This document shows, piece after piece, positions 11,070 to 23,023 of a stretch of DNA of 64,000 nt. The notes below the pieces were generated by a model that did no database searches, was not told the DNA's origin, and worked only from the letters and a program-made list of their open reading frames with translations. The position numbers and the translations under genes are program-made. Location: assembly GCA_037043015.1 (NCBI GenBank), contig CM073323.1, positions 24,084,758 through 24,148,757 of the forward strand. The letters are read 5' to 3'. Source of the DNA: Bryum argenteum (lineage: Eukaryota > Streptophyta > Bryopsida > Bryales > Bryaceae). How positions within the stretch are numbered: the stretch's first letter is position 1; every line of letters starts with the position of its first letter.

Positions 11070-11872
11070 ATGGAGGGTGATAGTAGTCAAGTAGAGAGAG
11101 GGAAGGATGGAGGACGCGGGAAGAAGAAGAGAAGAGGTGGCATAAAGTTTTCTGGATCTAAAGCTTTGCGACGGAGTGCGATGCGGAAGAAAGATGCGCT
11201 GGATGTGTCTGATGACGATCATATGCAAGATATAGAGGAAACGATTGATGAGTTCCTCCCAGGGAGGTTTAGAAGGAATGTAAAGATTCGGACGTTGTAC
11301 TTGGACGTTGTTACTGAGAATGCTGGGAGTGAAGACGATGGAGAACGGCTTAATTGGAACGAAGGAGTGGAGGAGCTTGAGTGTAGTAAGCAATCGCAGA
11401 GCAAGAGTGGATCTCAAGAATTTGAACCTGATAGCGCGGATAAAGAGTTCGAAAAAGTAGTAAGTTTAAATGGGAGTCTGGGTTTGCACTATGCGTTAAA
11501 CTTGATGTGATATACAGTCTTAAATGTTTTAATGGGTTTGTTCAGTGGGATGATATGGAGACATTCGTTGATGACATCTTTGGTGTTCATCCTCAGCAAA
11601 TTGAAGCCGGAGCACAAGGACCAACACAAGATTGTCAAGTGGAAGAAGAAAATGCTGTGGATGGCCATGAAGAAAAGGGCGAAGTGGAATTAGGACCGGA
11701 GCGTTTACCGGTACAAATCCCAAACCTTGGACACGAGGTAGATCCAGGATGTCGTCATGAGTTTATGATTTACGAACACCCTAATGGATTCATTCAATGC
11801 TGGTTGATAGATAATAATGAGTTTCCTTGGGCCGACAGTGAGGACCTGGACGAAGGAGGTGCTGATAGTTAA
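11070..11872 (+). CDS. Two-exon basic/acidic protein, unknown function
   Basis: Exon 1 runs 11070-11459 (ATG, 130 codons) and ends at GTA followed by the consensus donor gtaagt. Exon 2 runs 11546-11872 after a T-rich ttgttcag acceptor. The reading frame is kept across the 86-base intron, giving 238 residues. The N-terminus is strongly basic (GKKKRRGG), like a nuclear localisation signal. The middle and C-terminus are acidic, and near the end is a compact HEFMIYEHPNGFIQCWLID segment. I recognise no domain. It lies head to head with a transposase ORF, so it could be a second gene of the same element rather than a host gene. Confidence 0.6.
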
Positions 11873-12617
11873 CGTGCCACTAGGATGTAGACCCATTCAA
11901 GCCATTATTTCTACGTGTATTAGAACAGAAACTGGATATATTGTGAGAAAAGTCCAATTTTTGTGAGGTGGTCGCCCAAAAATAGAGACCATTGCCAGGC
12001 GCATTCTTAGTTCACATTCTTAGTAAACAAAATTCTAAGCGCATTTTTGGTGCTATTATAAAAAAAAAAAAGAAAAATTAGAGGAATCTTATCTATTATG
12101 TAATGGACGTTACCGAAACCACTCATGCCTTTTTTGGCCGATTAAGCCGAGTCTTCGTAGACGGCACCAGTGACATTCGACCCTCCCGATCAGACAGCCT
12201 CATGCACATGGCTATCCGGGTTGCCAGCACGAAGGCGCACCTGCCACCCCATAAGCGGAGTCATATTTAGCAGTCATCTTCAGATATTCCATTGCGCGCC
12301 ATCTGCTACAGGGCAGCTGTCATCCTCCTTTTCACTTTTGTCGATAATAGCTTCAGTTACGGGATGCCATCGTTTGTCTTTTTCGATAGTACCGAGGGTA
12401 CCATATTCACGCTGACGCCTTTTGAGATGCGAGAAAGGGTGTCGTGAATCCTCGGCTCGCTGTGCGGTCCACGATCGAAGGCATACAACAACAAAAATAA
12501 AAAATGCCGATTACGTTTGATCTGATTGGATTTGGAGAGGGAGGTGTACAGATTGAAGCACTAAGAGGTATACGGTCTTTTGAACTTTGTTTCTTTCGTT
12601 CGCAGAGAGAATCAGTG
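11873..12617. other. Intergenic sequence
   Basis: No gene recognised. It includes a short A-run near 12060 and ordinary mixed sequence leading to the exon at 12618. Confidence 0.4.
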
Positions 12618-12797
12618 ATGGCGAGTCGCGGAGCGGAGGAAACTGCAATGCGCGAGTCTGGCAGCAGCGTTGATGTAAGCGCCCTCTCCACGTTCTTGAT
12701 CTCTGGGTGGAGAAGGATGCATTGGAAAACGACAGGGAGGTTGGAGGTTACAGAAGAGGACATATTCGCAACAAAGGACTTTCGCATTCCTCAGGAG
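12618..12797 (+). CDS. Candidate first exon, unknown protein
   Basis: From ATG 12618 a 60-codon open stretch (MASRGAEETAMRES ... DFRIPQE) ends at GAG followed by a possible donor gtttgt, phase 0. The frame extends upstream without stop to 12504. A T-rich stretch ending in cgcag at 12606 could also be an acceptor. The next phase-0 exon I can find is at 24158. If the two are joined, the whole repeat array and its insertions would lie in one ~11.4 kb intron. Function unknown; exon status is uncertain. Confidence 0.35.
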
Positions 12798-15533
12798 GTT
12801 TGTGTTTGATCTCATCTCACAATGAATGTATTCATTTTGAATCTATGTTCGGAATCGTCGTTTCGGATCCTCTTGGGACCCTGTCGTTGATCAGCTGATA
12901 TAGGAGCAATTCAGCAGCCACCAAGATTATGAGAATCCGAGTGGTGTGTTCGAATGCACAGTCCGATCCTCCGAGAGGGAAACCGACCCTTACCAGCCAC
13001 TAGCTGAAGATTGATTTTCGACGTTTGGATGCGCGTTTGGTTATTCTAGTATGCGCTGCCGAAAATCTTCAAGGTTGATCAGTTTATCTAGGACCCCGAA
13101 TTACGCGATTAACAGTCACCAAGATTAGCAGTAACCAAATTTCGCGATTCCGCTCTGAACCCGCCAGTGCATGATAAGGTCGGCCGTTTTTCAGTATTCG
13201 CTGCCAAAAATCCTTGAGCTCTTCGAGCTTGATCACTTTATCTAGGACCCCGAATTCAGCAGTCAGAAAGATTTTGAGATTCCGCTCGCTCAGAACCCGC
13301 CAGTGCATGAGAAGGTAGGCCGGTTTCGTCAACGAAACTACGTTGTGGTTAGCAAGTGTTCGAGCTGTTGACATCCTGGAACCGTAATACTAGATTCAAA
13401 GTGGTGAGTTTGAATGCACAACCCAGTCCACAAAGGGGGGATCAAACCCTCACCAGCTCTTCTCGCTGTCAGGGCAGATCGTGGTATCGATTCCGGTATC
13501 ATGGCGAAGGCGTTTGCTACCTGGGAGAGTGTCCGTGTTTGGTGTTATCATTTTTGTGAATGAACTTTTTTTGTTGGGGATGTTTGTTTCACAGCCGAAA
13601 ATCCTTGAGCTTTTCGAGCTTGATCACTTTATCTAGGACCCCGAATTCAGCAGTCACAAATATTTTGAGATTCCGCTCGTTCAGAACCCGCCAGTGCATG
13701 AGAAGGTAGGCCGGTTTCGTCAACGAAACTACGTTGTCGTTAGTAACTGTTCTATCTGTTGACATTCTGGAACCGTAATACTAGATTCAGAGTGGTGAGT
13801 TTGAATGCACAACCCGGTCCAAAAAGGATGGATCGGACCCTTACCAGCTCCTCTCGCTGTCAGGGCAGATCGTGGTATCGATTCCGGTATCATGGCGAAG
13901 GCGTTTGGTATCCGTTAGAGTGTCCGTGTTTGGTGTTATCATTTTTGTGAATGAACTTTTTTCGTTGGGGATGCTTGTTTCACAGCCGAAAATCCTTGAG
14001 CTCTCCGAGCTTAATCATGTCATCTAGGACCCAGGATCCAGCAACCACCAAGATTATGAGATTCCGCTCGCTCAGAACCCGCCAGTGCATGAGAAGGTAG
14101 GCCGGTTTCGTCAACGAAACTACGTTGTCGTTAGTAACTGTTCTATCTGTTGACATCCTGGAACCGTAATACTAGATTCAGAGTGGTGAGTTTGAATGCA
14201 CAACCCGGTCCAAAAAGGATGGATCGGACCCTTACCAGCTCCTCTCGCTGTCAGGGCAGATCGTGGTATCGATTCCGGTATCATGGCGAAGGCGTTTGGT
14301 ATCCGTTAGAGTGTCCGTGTTTGGTGTTATCATTTTTGTGAATGAACTTTTTTCGTTGGGGATGCTTGTTTCACAGCCGAAAATCCTTGAGCTCTCCGAG
14401 CTTAATCATGTCATCTAGGACCCAGGATCCAGCAACCACCAAGATTATGAGATTCCGCTCGCTCAGAACCCGCCAGTGCATGAGAAGGTAGGCCGGTTTC
14501 GTCAACGAAACTACGTTGTCGTTAGTAACTGTTCTATCTGTTGACATCCTGGAACCGTAATACTAGATTCAGAGTGGTGAGTTTGAATGCACAACCCGGT
14601 CCAAAAAGGATGGATCGGACCCTTACCAGCTCCTCTCGCTGTCAGGGCAGATCGTGGTATCGATTCCGGTATCATGGCGAAGGCGTTTGGTATCCGTTAG
14701 AGTGTCCGTGTTTGGTGTTATCATTTTTGTGAATGAACTTTTTTCGTTGGGGATGCTTGTTTCACAGCCGAAAATCCTTGAGCTCTCCGAGCTTAATCAT
14801 GTCATCTAGGACCCAGGATCCAGCAACCACCAAGATTATGAGATTCCGCTCGCTCAGAACCCGCCAGTGCATCAGAAGGTAGGCCGGTTTCGTCAACGAA
14901 ACTGCGTTGTAAATAGTAACTGTTCGATCTGTTGGCATCCTAGAACCGTAATACTGGATTCCGAGTAGTGAGTTTAGATGCACAGCCCGGTCCCTGAGAG
15001 AGGGGATCGGACCCTTACCAGCCCCTCGTTGAAGGTTGCGATGTCAAACTCCTAATTCTTTGGTTTTCTGCATTTAGCTTAAATTTTTCGAATTTTTGTG
15101 AGCATTAGGAATAAAAGGGAACTTTTCTTTTGGTTTCCTTAGTATAGAAAGGCTAGGAATAAATAAAAGTATTTAGCCCCGGTTAAAATGATTTTTGAGG
15201 TTACCGGTTGGGAAGGTCAACCCGGTATGGTAACCCCGGATAGCCGTGTGTCCTGGCCGGGCGCGGGTTGGGGATAATGGGCGGCGGGCCGACCCGCCTC
15301 ATCAACCCTAATCCTTTTCGACGGCGGCCCCCATTTCGCGCCACCGCTTCTCTTCCCCTCTCATACCGCCGCTGCTCCACGTTTTGTCGTGTTGCGGCCC
15401 GGGTGTCGTCATCTTGCGGCGCGGAGTGTGGTGTCGGTAGGCCAGAGATTGCGCACCAGGGGAGTGTACCGCGTTGAGAGAAGGGTGTGAGCTGCCCGGC
15501 GATCGGGGTAGAAGTGCGGGAGCAGGAGAAGCA

Positions 15534-18330
15534 ATGGCGCCCAAGGAGAATGCGGCCAAGGAAAAGCTCGGAAGGAGAAGTCCCCGCCCAAAGCCATCCG
15601 GGAGAGGGGAGTGCACCCGAGATCCCCATCAAGGAAGCTCACCGCATGAGGCAAGGAAGACCTAACGAGGATGGGCTGCGCATCGAGTTTTACAACCGAC
15701 CTTGGAACCCGCAGAGGCCCGCGTTTACAAGGAGGTCCAGACAGGAGAGCGCACCGCCAAATTCCAGGAGGACATGGTGCGGGGGCAGCCTAATGTCTGG
15801 GAGAGGGGGCTTTGGAGGATCACCTACAGCTTTGCTGAATCCGAGGTGGGGTACATCACAGTGCGGGAAGACGAAGAAGTGCAGCGGAGCTTCTCCCAGC
15901 CTGCACATGAGCATGACGGATTCAAGGTGGAGCATTGCCTCGATTCCAGGTTGAAGAGGGTGCTGCAGTTCCTCCTACCCATACTTACCCCGGACAGGCC
16001 TTCGAGCGTTGCCAACAAAAACTCGCCAAGGCTATCCCGGAGTCATACGCGGGGAGGCAGGTAATTGGATGGCACATCATCCTGGAGGACGTAGTAATCC
16101 GGCAAAGTGTCGATAAACAATGGCAAGGGTTGCCCATTAACTCCATTCCTATTCCACCTCTACGACGCCTACAACTGCCTGGATGATGATGAGGCCGCGC
16201 AATACGCCAAGGCCTTGGAGGAGAGGCGAACCAGGATTCCAGGAGAGTTCCCCCCCGAGAAGGAGCGGGACAAGCCGGGACATCAAGGCCGGGCCGATCC
16301 AAAGAAGATCACGGGATACCAACGGAGTCGCGAAGAGGAAGGGACAAAGCAGCTTATTCCACCCCGGGCTCCCACCACAACCTCCCCAGGAGTACAACAG
16401 GAGACTCCCACAAGGGAGTACAACCCCTTCTCCCCCATCAGTCCCGTACAGGGGAGTGGCTCAGGAGAGGAGTCACTGCCCGTCGGCACTGGGGCAATGC
16501 GCCGCAATGCACTGTGCAACGGCAGGGCAGCCCCTCAACCAACACCCCGAGGCCCCATCCACCTAGACGACTCGGATGAGGAGAACCCCGTGCGGGCAGC
16601 AACCCCTCCGAGAGAAGGATCTCCTCACGATCCGGCACTGGGGAAGGAGTTAGAGGATCCGGCCGGAGGGAGAGCCCTGACCAAGGAAGAAGAGGAAGGC
16701 CACTCCGGAAGTGCACCGGAGTTGTCGGCCACCTGGGATGGGATCCCCTTCACCCAAGCTGAAGAAGCCTTCAAAGAGAAGGAAGGTGACCTTTGCATCA
16801 GACCGGGGAGTAGGAGAGACGCAACCTGTCAAGAAGGTGGTACCCCTGGCCAAGGGGAGAGTGAAGAGGAGCATCCCGAAGAGGGGGTACGCGGGTCCGG
16901 GACGGAGAGAGGTGCCCGGGGAAGCGGCGATCGAGGAGAGCAGCGGGTCCGAAACCGAGTCCATGGACATACCCCGGAAGCCTGCAAGACCCCCATCTAA
17001 CGCAGGAGAGTCCAACACCCCCGCTCCAAGGAAGGAGACTGTCCCGGAGAGAAGGAGAGGAGCCATCCCCGGTGCACCTACTCCCCTGTTCAGGATTACG
17101 GAGGAGAATCCCCTGAACCCCATCCAGGAGACCCTGCAAATGTGCATGGAGGAGCACAAGGCGATGTATCGATCGCTCAGGGGAGTAGGGGAAGTCCTGA
17201 AGACGAATACGGTGGAGCGCTACCCCGAGCTGGTGAGAGCCATGCAAGAGCAGCGAGATGCCCTCAACAAGGAGGTGAAGGAGCTGCGGGATCAGGCCAT
17301 GGATTTCTCCCTCAACGTCCTGACCCAGGATAAGGAGATCGAGGTATTGAAGAAGTATGTCTCGACCCAAAATGGGTGGGCGCGGGCTAACCTATTCGCC
17401 TTGCAGAAGACTCTGGTCACGCCAGGGGAGGCTCAGGCCAAGGCGCGGTTATTTGATGCGCACCTGCAGGGTGATGGCGCGGATGCCGCGGTGCGTATGG
17501 CTGCCTTCTTGAAGAAGTATACGGCGCGGATAGAAGGTGCCCTGGAGGAGATGCGGATCCTCCTCAAGGAGATGTATGAGCGGTTCCCAGGAGAGGCAGC
17601 AGCAGCCGAGGTAACAGCAACAGAGGCGGAGACAACCTGGGTTGTTACGGTGCGAACAGGGGGAACAGGAGGACCAGGGTGGGACTCCTTCGGTGTCTGC
17701 CCCCTTAGCCGAAGCTGATTTCGGGGAACAGATGGTGGAAGAAGCCCAGCCCGATGTTGAGATGGCATGGGAGGAGGAAGGCGATCCAGGAGTAATGGAT
17801 GAGGCCCAGCTCGTGCCCAGGGTAGCGACGGAGGTGCCCCCAGAAGAGTCAGAGGCCATGAATGTTGCCCCATCCATTTCTGCAGGGACGCAAGAAGTAC
17901 AGCTAGCAGGAATGCCAGCCACCGAAGCTCAACCCGAACCCAGGGTAGAGGAAGAGGTTCTCCCTGCACCAGGAGAGGCAAAGGCAGATCCACCCGGGGA
18001 GGAAGTAGTAGAGGCACCCTCACCGAGGGAGGAGAGAGAGCATCCACCCGGACAGGAAGTAGGAGGGGCTGCTTCACCGATGGAGGAGGAGATAGCTGCT
18101 GCCCCACCAACCCTGGAGACAGAGGAGCACGTCGAACCAGGGGAAGGTGTCCCCATGGTGGTCCCACCCGAGTCGGCAATGGATGAACAAGCTCCCCCTG
18201 GAGAGGAAGCCGTTGTGAGTGCTCCATCGGAGTTGGGAGCGAGAGGAGGAGGTGCCACTCCCGGAGGGGGGTGCCACTCACGGGGAGGTAATCGATTGCT
18301 TACCCGGAGCGGGGGGTAGTCTGCGGGGAC
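15534..18330 (+). pseudogene. Degenerate long ORF with coiled coil, inside the insertion
   Basis: GC-rich DNA with protein-like composition that can be followed by switching frames: MAPKENAAKEKL from 15534, PNEDGLRIEFYNR (~15664), an open stretch 15702-15990, another 15935-16186, an acidic Pro-rich stretch 16130-16790, then 16745-17640 and 17642-18318. At least five frame changes are needed. Around 16760 is a basic patch (KKPSKRRKV), like a nuclear localisation signal. Residues from ~17100 to 17580 are rich in heptad-like Glu/Leu/Lys, suggesting a coiled coil. The last part is Glu/Pro/Ala-rich with repeated EEV..PSP units. No known enzyme domain is seen. A gag-like or other structural protein of the element is possible but unproven. 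Confidence 0.5.
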
Positions 18331-19987
18331 TCCACTAGGAGAGGAGGTAATCAAGGAGATCCAAACCGAGCCGGAGTTGCCATCGATCGAGATGCCGGAG
18401 GTGACGAGCCGAGCGGCGGATGGTACTCCGGAGAGGAGTTCGTCGCAGAGGGGAAGTCACTCCCGGGGAAATCAAGGGGCCCACCCATTGAGGAGCCTCG
18501 CCCGGACACTACCCGACCCACCTCTAAGCGAAGTCGAGTCGGGGTACCATTGATACCCGAGACCCCTGTGAGTGGTTCCGAGGAAGTTGTCCTGGATGAG
18601 GTTGATGCCCTCTCCGGGGAACGGAACCCTTGGATGTGGAACCCGAAGGAATCACACCTGGGGAGGACCAGATCTGAAGGAAGGTGCGGGAGGCCATCCG
18701 GAGGAGCGCGAGAACCGGAGGTGACCAAAGATCCTCGCCCAAGTGGACCAGGGAGTGAAGACGGGGGTAGCGGCCAAGAGGGCACCTACCCTGGTTGGGT
18801 TTGATGGCCAACCTCGCATCAAGTTGACCAGGGCTAGATCTATCTAGCGTTAGGTTAGAAGATAGGCATTTAGTAGTAGAAGGATAGAGGTGTGTTCACA
18901 CCATTTTGGACTTGTAGTAGTTTTTGTGTGGTTGACTTATAGGCGGTCCAGGAGAGGCCACGTGGGCCTTATCCTGTCCGGGTATTTCGTGATCCACTAA
19001 AAGCGGATCTGGAGCATGAAACCCGGAGTAGCATGGAAGTACTTAGCCAAGGAATGTTCTCATTCTTTGGGTCTTTGTTTGTATCATCATCATTCTCGAA
19101 GTATCTAGGGTTGCGGCCGCCTTTCCAAGTCTAAACCGTCTTCCTTGTTGTTTTGTGTGTGTGTGGTGGTGCAACTAAGTCCCTTGCATTGTTTGCTTGA
19201 AGATCTGGAGGGAAGGTTAGTGTTGGTGAGATCTGTACTAGTGTCCAGGGTAAGGAGTTTTGGCAGTTAGGCGTCACTACGAGTCAGTACTTTAGGTGAA
19301 CAGGGGTTCCCTAATATTCCCCGGGGACAGTGGTCTAGCGCGGGGAAGTTGGTCACTGTTGCGGAGAGTGGGTCTTAGTCCTCCTACTATCCTGGATCTG
19401 TATCCAAAGTTGTCCCTTTCTACCTTCTATCCTGGTCTGGGAGTTAACGTGTGAGTAGCCATACCAACAGGGAAACATTGGCACCCTTATAGTGACCTGT
19501 ACCGGGGTTAACAATCCTGGTATTGAAGGGGGCCGAGTCTAACCCTGGGCGAATTCGACCTAAGAGAAAAGAGCGTTGTGGGTGTGTTTATGTGTTGTGT
19601 TGAGTAGTGAGAGAATCGAGGAGAGAGGAAGTCAAGTGCCCTAAATCCAGCACTCTAAACTAAGGGAGAACCCTCTGATGGACAAACTGAGGTAAAACTA
19701 AACCAGCTTGGAGATATATTGGTTGACCAGGGTAGGAGGAGTTAAACTCCCCTGGAAGGAAACCAGGACAGGAGAAGCAGAATTGCTAACCAGGAGATCA
19801 GCACCATCCTGGTTAAAGGAGAAGTAAGACAGGACAGTGATAGAAGCACTGTCCTGGGAAGGTTATCCTAGTCACTTTGGAGCTCAGTGAATCCCTGCGG
19901 ATCGATTAATCCGGATATCACCTCTGAGAGTGTTCTTAACACTTAAAAGAACACTAAAGGGGAATATCGCTATCACGAATTACGACA
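18331..19987. other. Non-coding right part of the insertion
   Basis: No stable open frame after ~18800. It holds GT-rich transcribed-looking sequence, the hairpins noted for the element, and its right terminus ACGACA. Confidence 0.4.
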
Positions 19988-21730
19988 TGCGATATCAGGG
20001 CAGATCGTGGTATCGATTCCGGTATCATGCCGTAGGCGTTTGGTATCCGCTAGAGTGTCCGCGCTTGGTATTATTGTTGATGGGTTGAAAGTTTTTGATT
20101 GGGATCCCCGTTTTTACTTGGTGTGTTATAAACATTCGTCGACGAAACTGTCTAGGCTCTCTGAGATTGAACAACCGATGTAGTACCCCGAATTCAGCAG
20201 CCTCCTGGACATTGAGAATCCACTGTGAACCCGCCAGAACACGAGGTGAATCTCGCTCGGTTTCGTCAACGAAACTGCTGTGTGGCTAGTATCTGATCGA
20301 TTGTGGTAGTATCAGGCTCCCGGGATCCTAGTTACTGATTGGCGAGGTCGAATGCATAGCCCGGTCTACAGAGCGGGAATCGGACCCTCAGCAGCCTCGC
20401 TGTAGCCTAGGTGCCGACCGCTTGCGTGTTGGTGGCCACTGCTTTGTGTGCTCAGCCCAGTACTTGGGTCGGTTTCGTCAACGAAACTGAGTTCTATGAG
20501 ATCCGATATCGACATTCATTAGGATGGTGCTTGCTTGAAATCTCGGGAGTGTTTGCGTTTGGGATATTGTTTGTTAAGTATGGACATTATGCGTTTGGGA
20601 TACTCGTTTTTGCTTGTGGTGTTATGAATATTCGTCGACGAAACTCCTCGAGCTCTTCCAGCTTGAACAGCTAATGTGCGACCCCAAATTCTGTAGCCAT
20701 CTAGATATTGATAATCCGCTGCTCAGAACCACACAGTGCACGAGGAGAAGATTGGCCGGTTTCGTCAACGAAACTGCCTTGTGTATAGTGTGTTATCGTG
20801 TTTTGTTACTGAGTGGCGATTATATACGTAGCCCGGTCCACAGGGCAGAGACCGGACTCTAACAGCCTTGCTGAAGCCTCGGTGTCGAACGCTTGCGCCA
20901 GCTCAGCCCTTACTTGATCGATCACCAGATCACTCGGTCGGTTTCGTCAACGAAACTGAGTTCTATGAGCTCCGAAATTCTCAGGAGTGTTCTCCGGAGT
21001 GTTTGCGTTTGGTCTCTTTTTTGTTTAGTATCGAAATTATGCGTTCAGGAACTCGTTTTTGCTCGTGGTTTGAGTGACATTCGTCGACGAAACAGCTTGA
21101 CCTCTTCGAGATTGAAAGCTACTGTAGGACCTCGAATTCATTAGCCATTGATAAACCCCCTCAGAACCCGGTCGTGCACGAGGAGATCCCCCCCTTGTTT
21201 CGTCAACGAAACTGCCTTCTGGCTGAGTTCCAACAGATAGCCCGGTCTGCAGCGGGGAGCAAACCCATGCCACCCCCCCCCCGCTAAAGCTTGCGCTCTT
21301 AGCCAGATTCTGGTATCAATTCCAGTATCACCAAATTTTCGTTTGGTATCTGACTGAGTGTCCGCGTTCCGTTTCTTTATCTTTCAGTAAGAATATTTGT
21401 CGTTGGGGATGCTCGTTTTTACTTGTGGTGACATCAACATTCGTCGACGAACCAGCTTGAGCACATCCACATTCAACAGCGGTTGGAGGACCCAAAACTC
21501 AGCAGCCTTTACGATTGTGAGCATCCGTATAGAACCCGGTCGTGCACGAGGAGAAGCCCCGCCAGTTTCGTCAACGAAACTGCCTTCTGGCGCCGAATCT
21601 TATCGGTTTTGTTGAATGCCGACTCCAGGAATCCCAGCTACTCAGTGGCGAGTTCGAATGCATCGTCCGGTCCACAGCGGGAATCTAATCCTTGCCAGCC
21701 CCTCGCCGAAGCTTGTGCTCTCAGCCAGAT

Positions 21731-23023
21731 TGTCGCGCACCTCTCCTTGAGGAGTGCCCGCAACACCAAGGGCCCAAGGGGGACACCGGAGTGACACCCG
21801 GGCCTTGGGGTGCCAAGGTGAAGGGAACCTAAGTGGGCCTAGTGTGGGAGAGGACCCCGGGCGTTGGAGACGCCTCTCACCCACGGAGACTAGGAGCCAC
21901 GAGGGAATGGACATGAGATTATGGAAGCTCATGTTGCCACGATTCCGGGATGCTAAGGAGCACCTCATTTGGAGGTGTGAGCTAAAAGTTATGGGAGTTG
22001 GAAGATTGTGGGACTAAAGGGAGTGCTGTCCAGGGACAGTGCTGGACTGGGAAGCTGGCCCGGGACTCCCGAATCTTCAGAGGGGCATAACTCCCTCAAT
22101 ACTTGTCGGAATGATGCAAGTAAGGTGTCTATCGGCATCTACTTGACGAGTAGATGTCGATAGAGTGGTCGCTCGTCGCGTTTGGATGCGGGACGAGGTA
22201 GATACGAGCCCTGGAAGGTTCGGGAAGTCTCCCGGGCCTTCCAGCGGCTAAGGCATTGGGAGATTGGGTGGTCTTCCAAAACTAAGAGGTGTGAGGGTCC
22301 AGCCCTTCACCTAGGACCAGGGGGCTGCCGAATCCCACAGAGTATACTATGGGGAGGGCTGGTCTCCTCCCCACTCCCATGGTGCCTTGGTGGTGACCAA
22401 GGTGGGAGTCCCGAGTGGTGTGGCTAGTGTTGGGGCCTCACCATGGGGACTCCCAAGCCAAGGTGAGTCCCAATGGGTGGAGCTAGTGTTGGGGCTCCAC
22501 CATGGGGACTCAAAGTGCAAAATGAGGCACGGTGGGTGGAGCTAGTGTTGGGGCTTCACCACGGTGGCTCATAAGGACAAGGTGAGTCCCGGTGGGGAGC
22601 TAGTGTTGGGGCTTCACCACGGGGACTCATATAGGCAAAATGAGGACCATGAGTGCTACCGATGTGGGGTGGTGTCTCACCGCCGGCGTTGTGATTACTT
22701 GGTGGCCTTGGGGTCACCATGGTGGTCATGGGCGGTGGTGAGGAGACACCACCAAGTGCGGTTAGGCCGCGTGGTAAGGGAGTGCCACCAAGTTGGGCCT
22801 TGGACATAAGTGGAAGTCCGCACCTAACCATTGGCTACCTACGAAGGGGTTGAGTCCCGGTTGCATGAGTAAGAGGGATTGATAACCAAGCGGTGAGCTC
22901 GGTGGTTGGTATGGAGAGCTAACTTTGTGCATGTGGGGGATGTGCAGAGTTAGCGCTCGTGACACTTGCTAGAGTTGGGAAAAAGTTGGTGTAAGCCAAG
23001 GTGAGCTAGCAAGGGTTGCGACA
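21731..23023 (+). mobile_element. Solo-LTR-like insertion, 1293 bp, 5 bp target duplication
   Basis: It starts TGTCGCGCACC and ends GGTTGCGACA, so the termini are TGTCGC..GCGACA. The flanks are CAGAT on both sides (21726-21730 and 23024-23028). The array sequence CAGCCAGAT..CGTGGTATCGATTCC is restored if the insert and one CAGAT are removed. It has no coding capacity. Inside (about 22380-22640) are four tandem ~60 bp units with GGAGCTAGTGTTGGGGCTTC. These traits fit a solo LTR left by recombination of an LTR retrotransposon. It shares the TGTC..GACA ends and 5 bp duplication with the element at 15042-19987, but not the sequence. Confidence 0.8.

Larger units (their letters stand above)
15042..19987 (+). 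mobile_element. 4.9 kb TG..CA insertion with 5 bp target duplication
   Basis: The array unit is broken between GGTTGCG and TATCAGGGCAG. The inserted DNA starts TGTCAAACTCC and ends ATTACGACA, and is flanked by TGCGA on both sides (15037-15041 and 19988-19992). TG..CA termini with a 5 bp duplication are the mark of an integrase-type LTR insertion. I find no paired LTRs, reverse transcriptase or integrase, so it is either a very long solo LTR or a non-autonomous element. It carries a long degenerate coding region (15534-18300). Near its right end are two hairpins: GGACAGTG..CACTGTCC (about 19833-19855) and AGTGTTCTT..AAGAACACT (about 19928-19955). Confidence 0.75.

Noticed and set aside
13356..14732. 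Repeated 63-67 codon ORFs every 391 bp
   Set aside because: They repeat with the satellite unit, have no start context or domain, and break in the diverged units.
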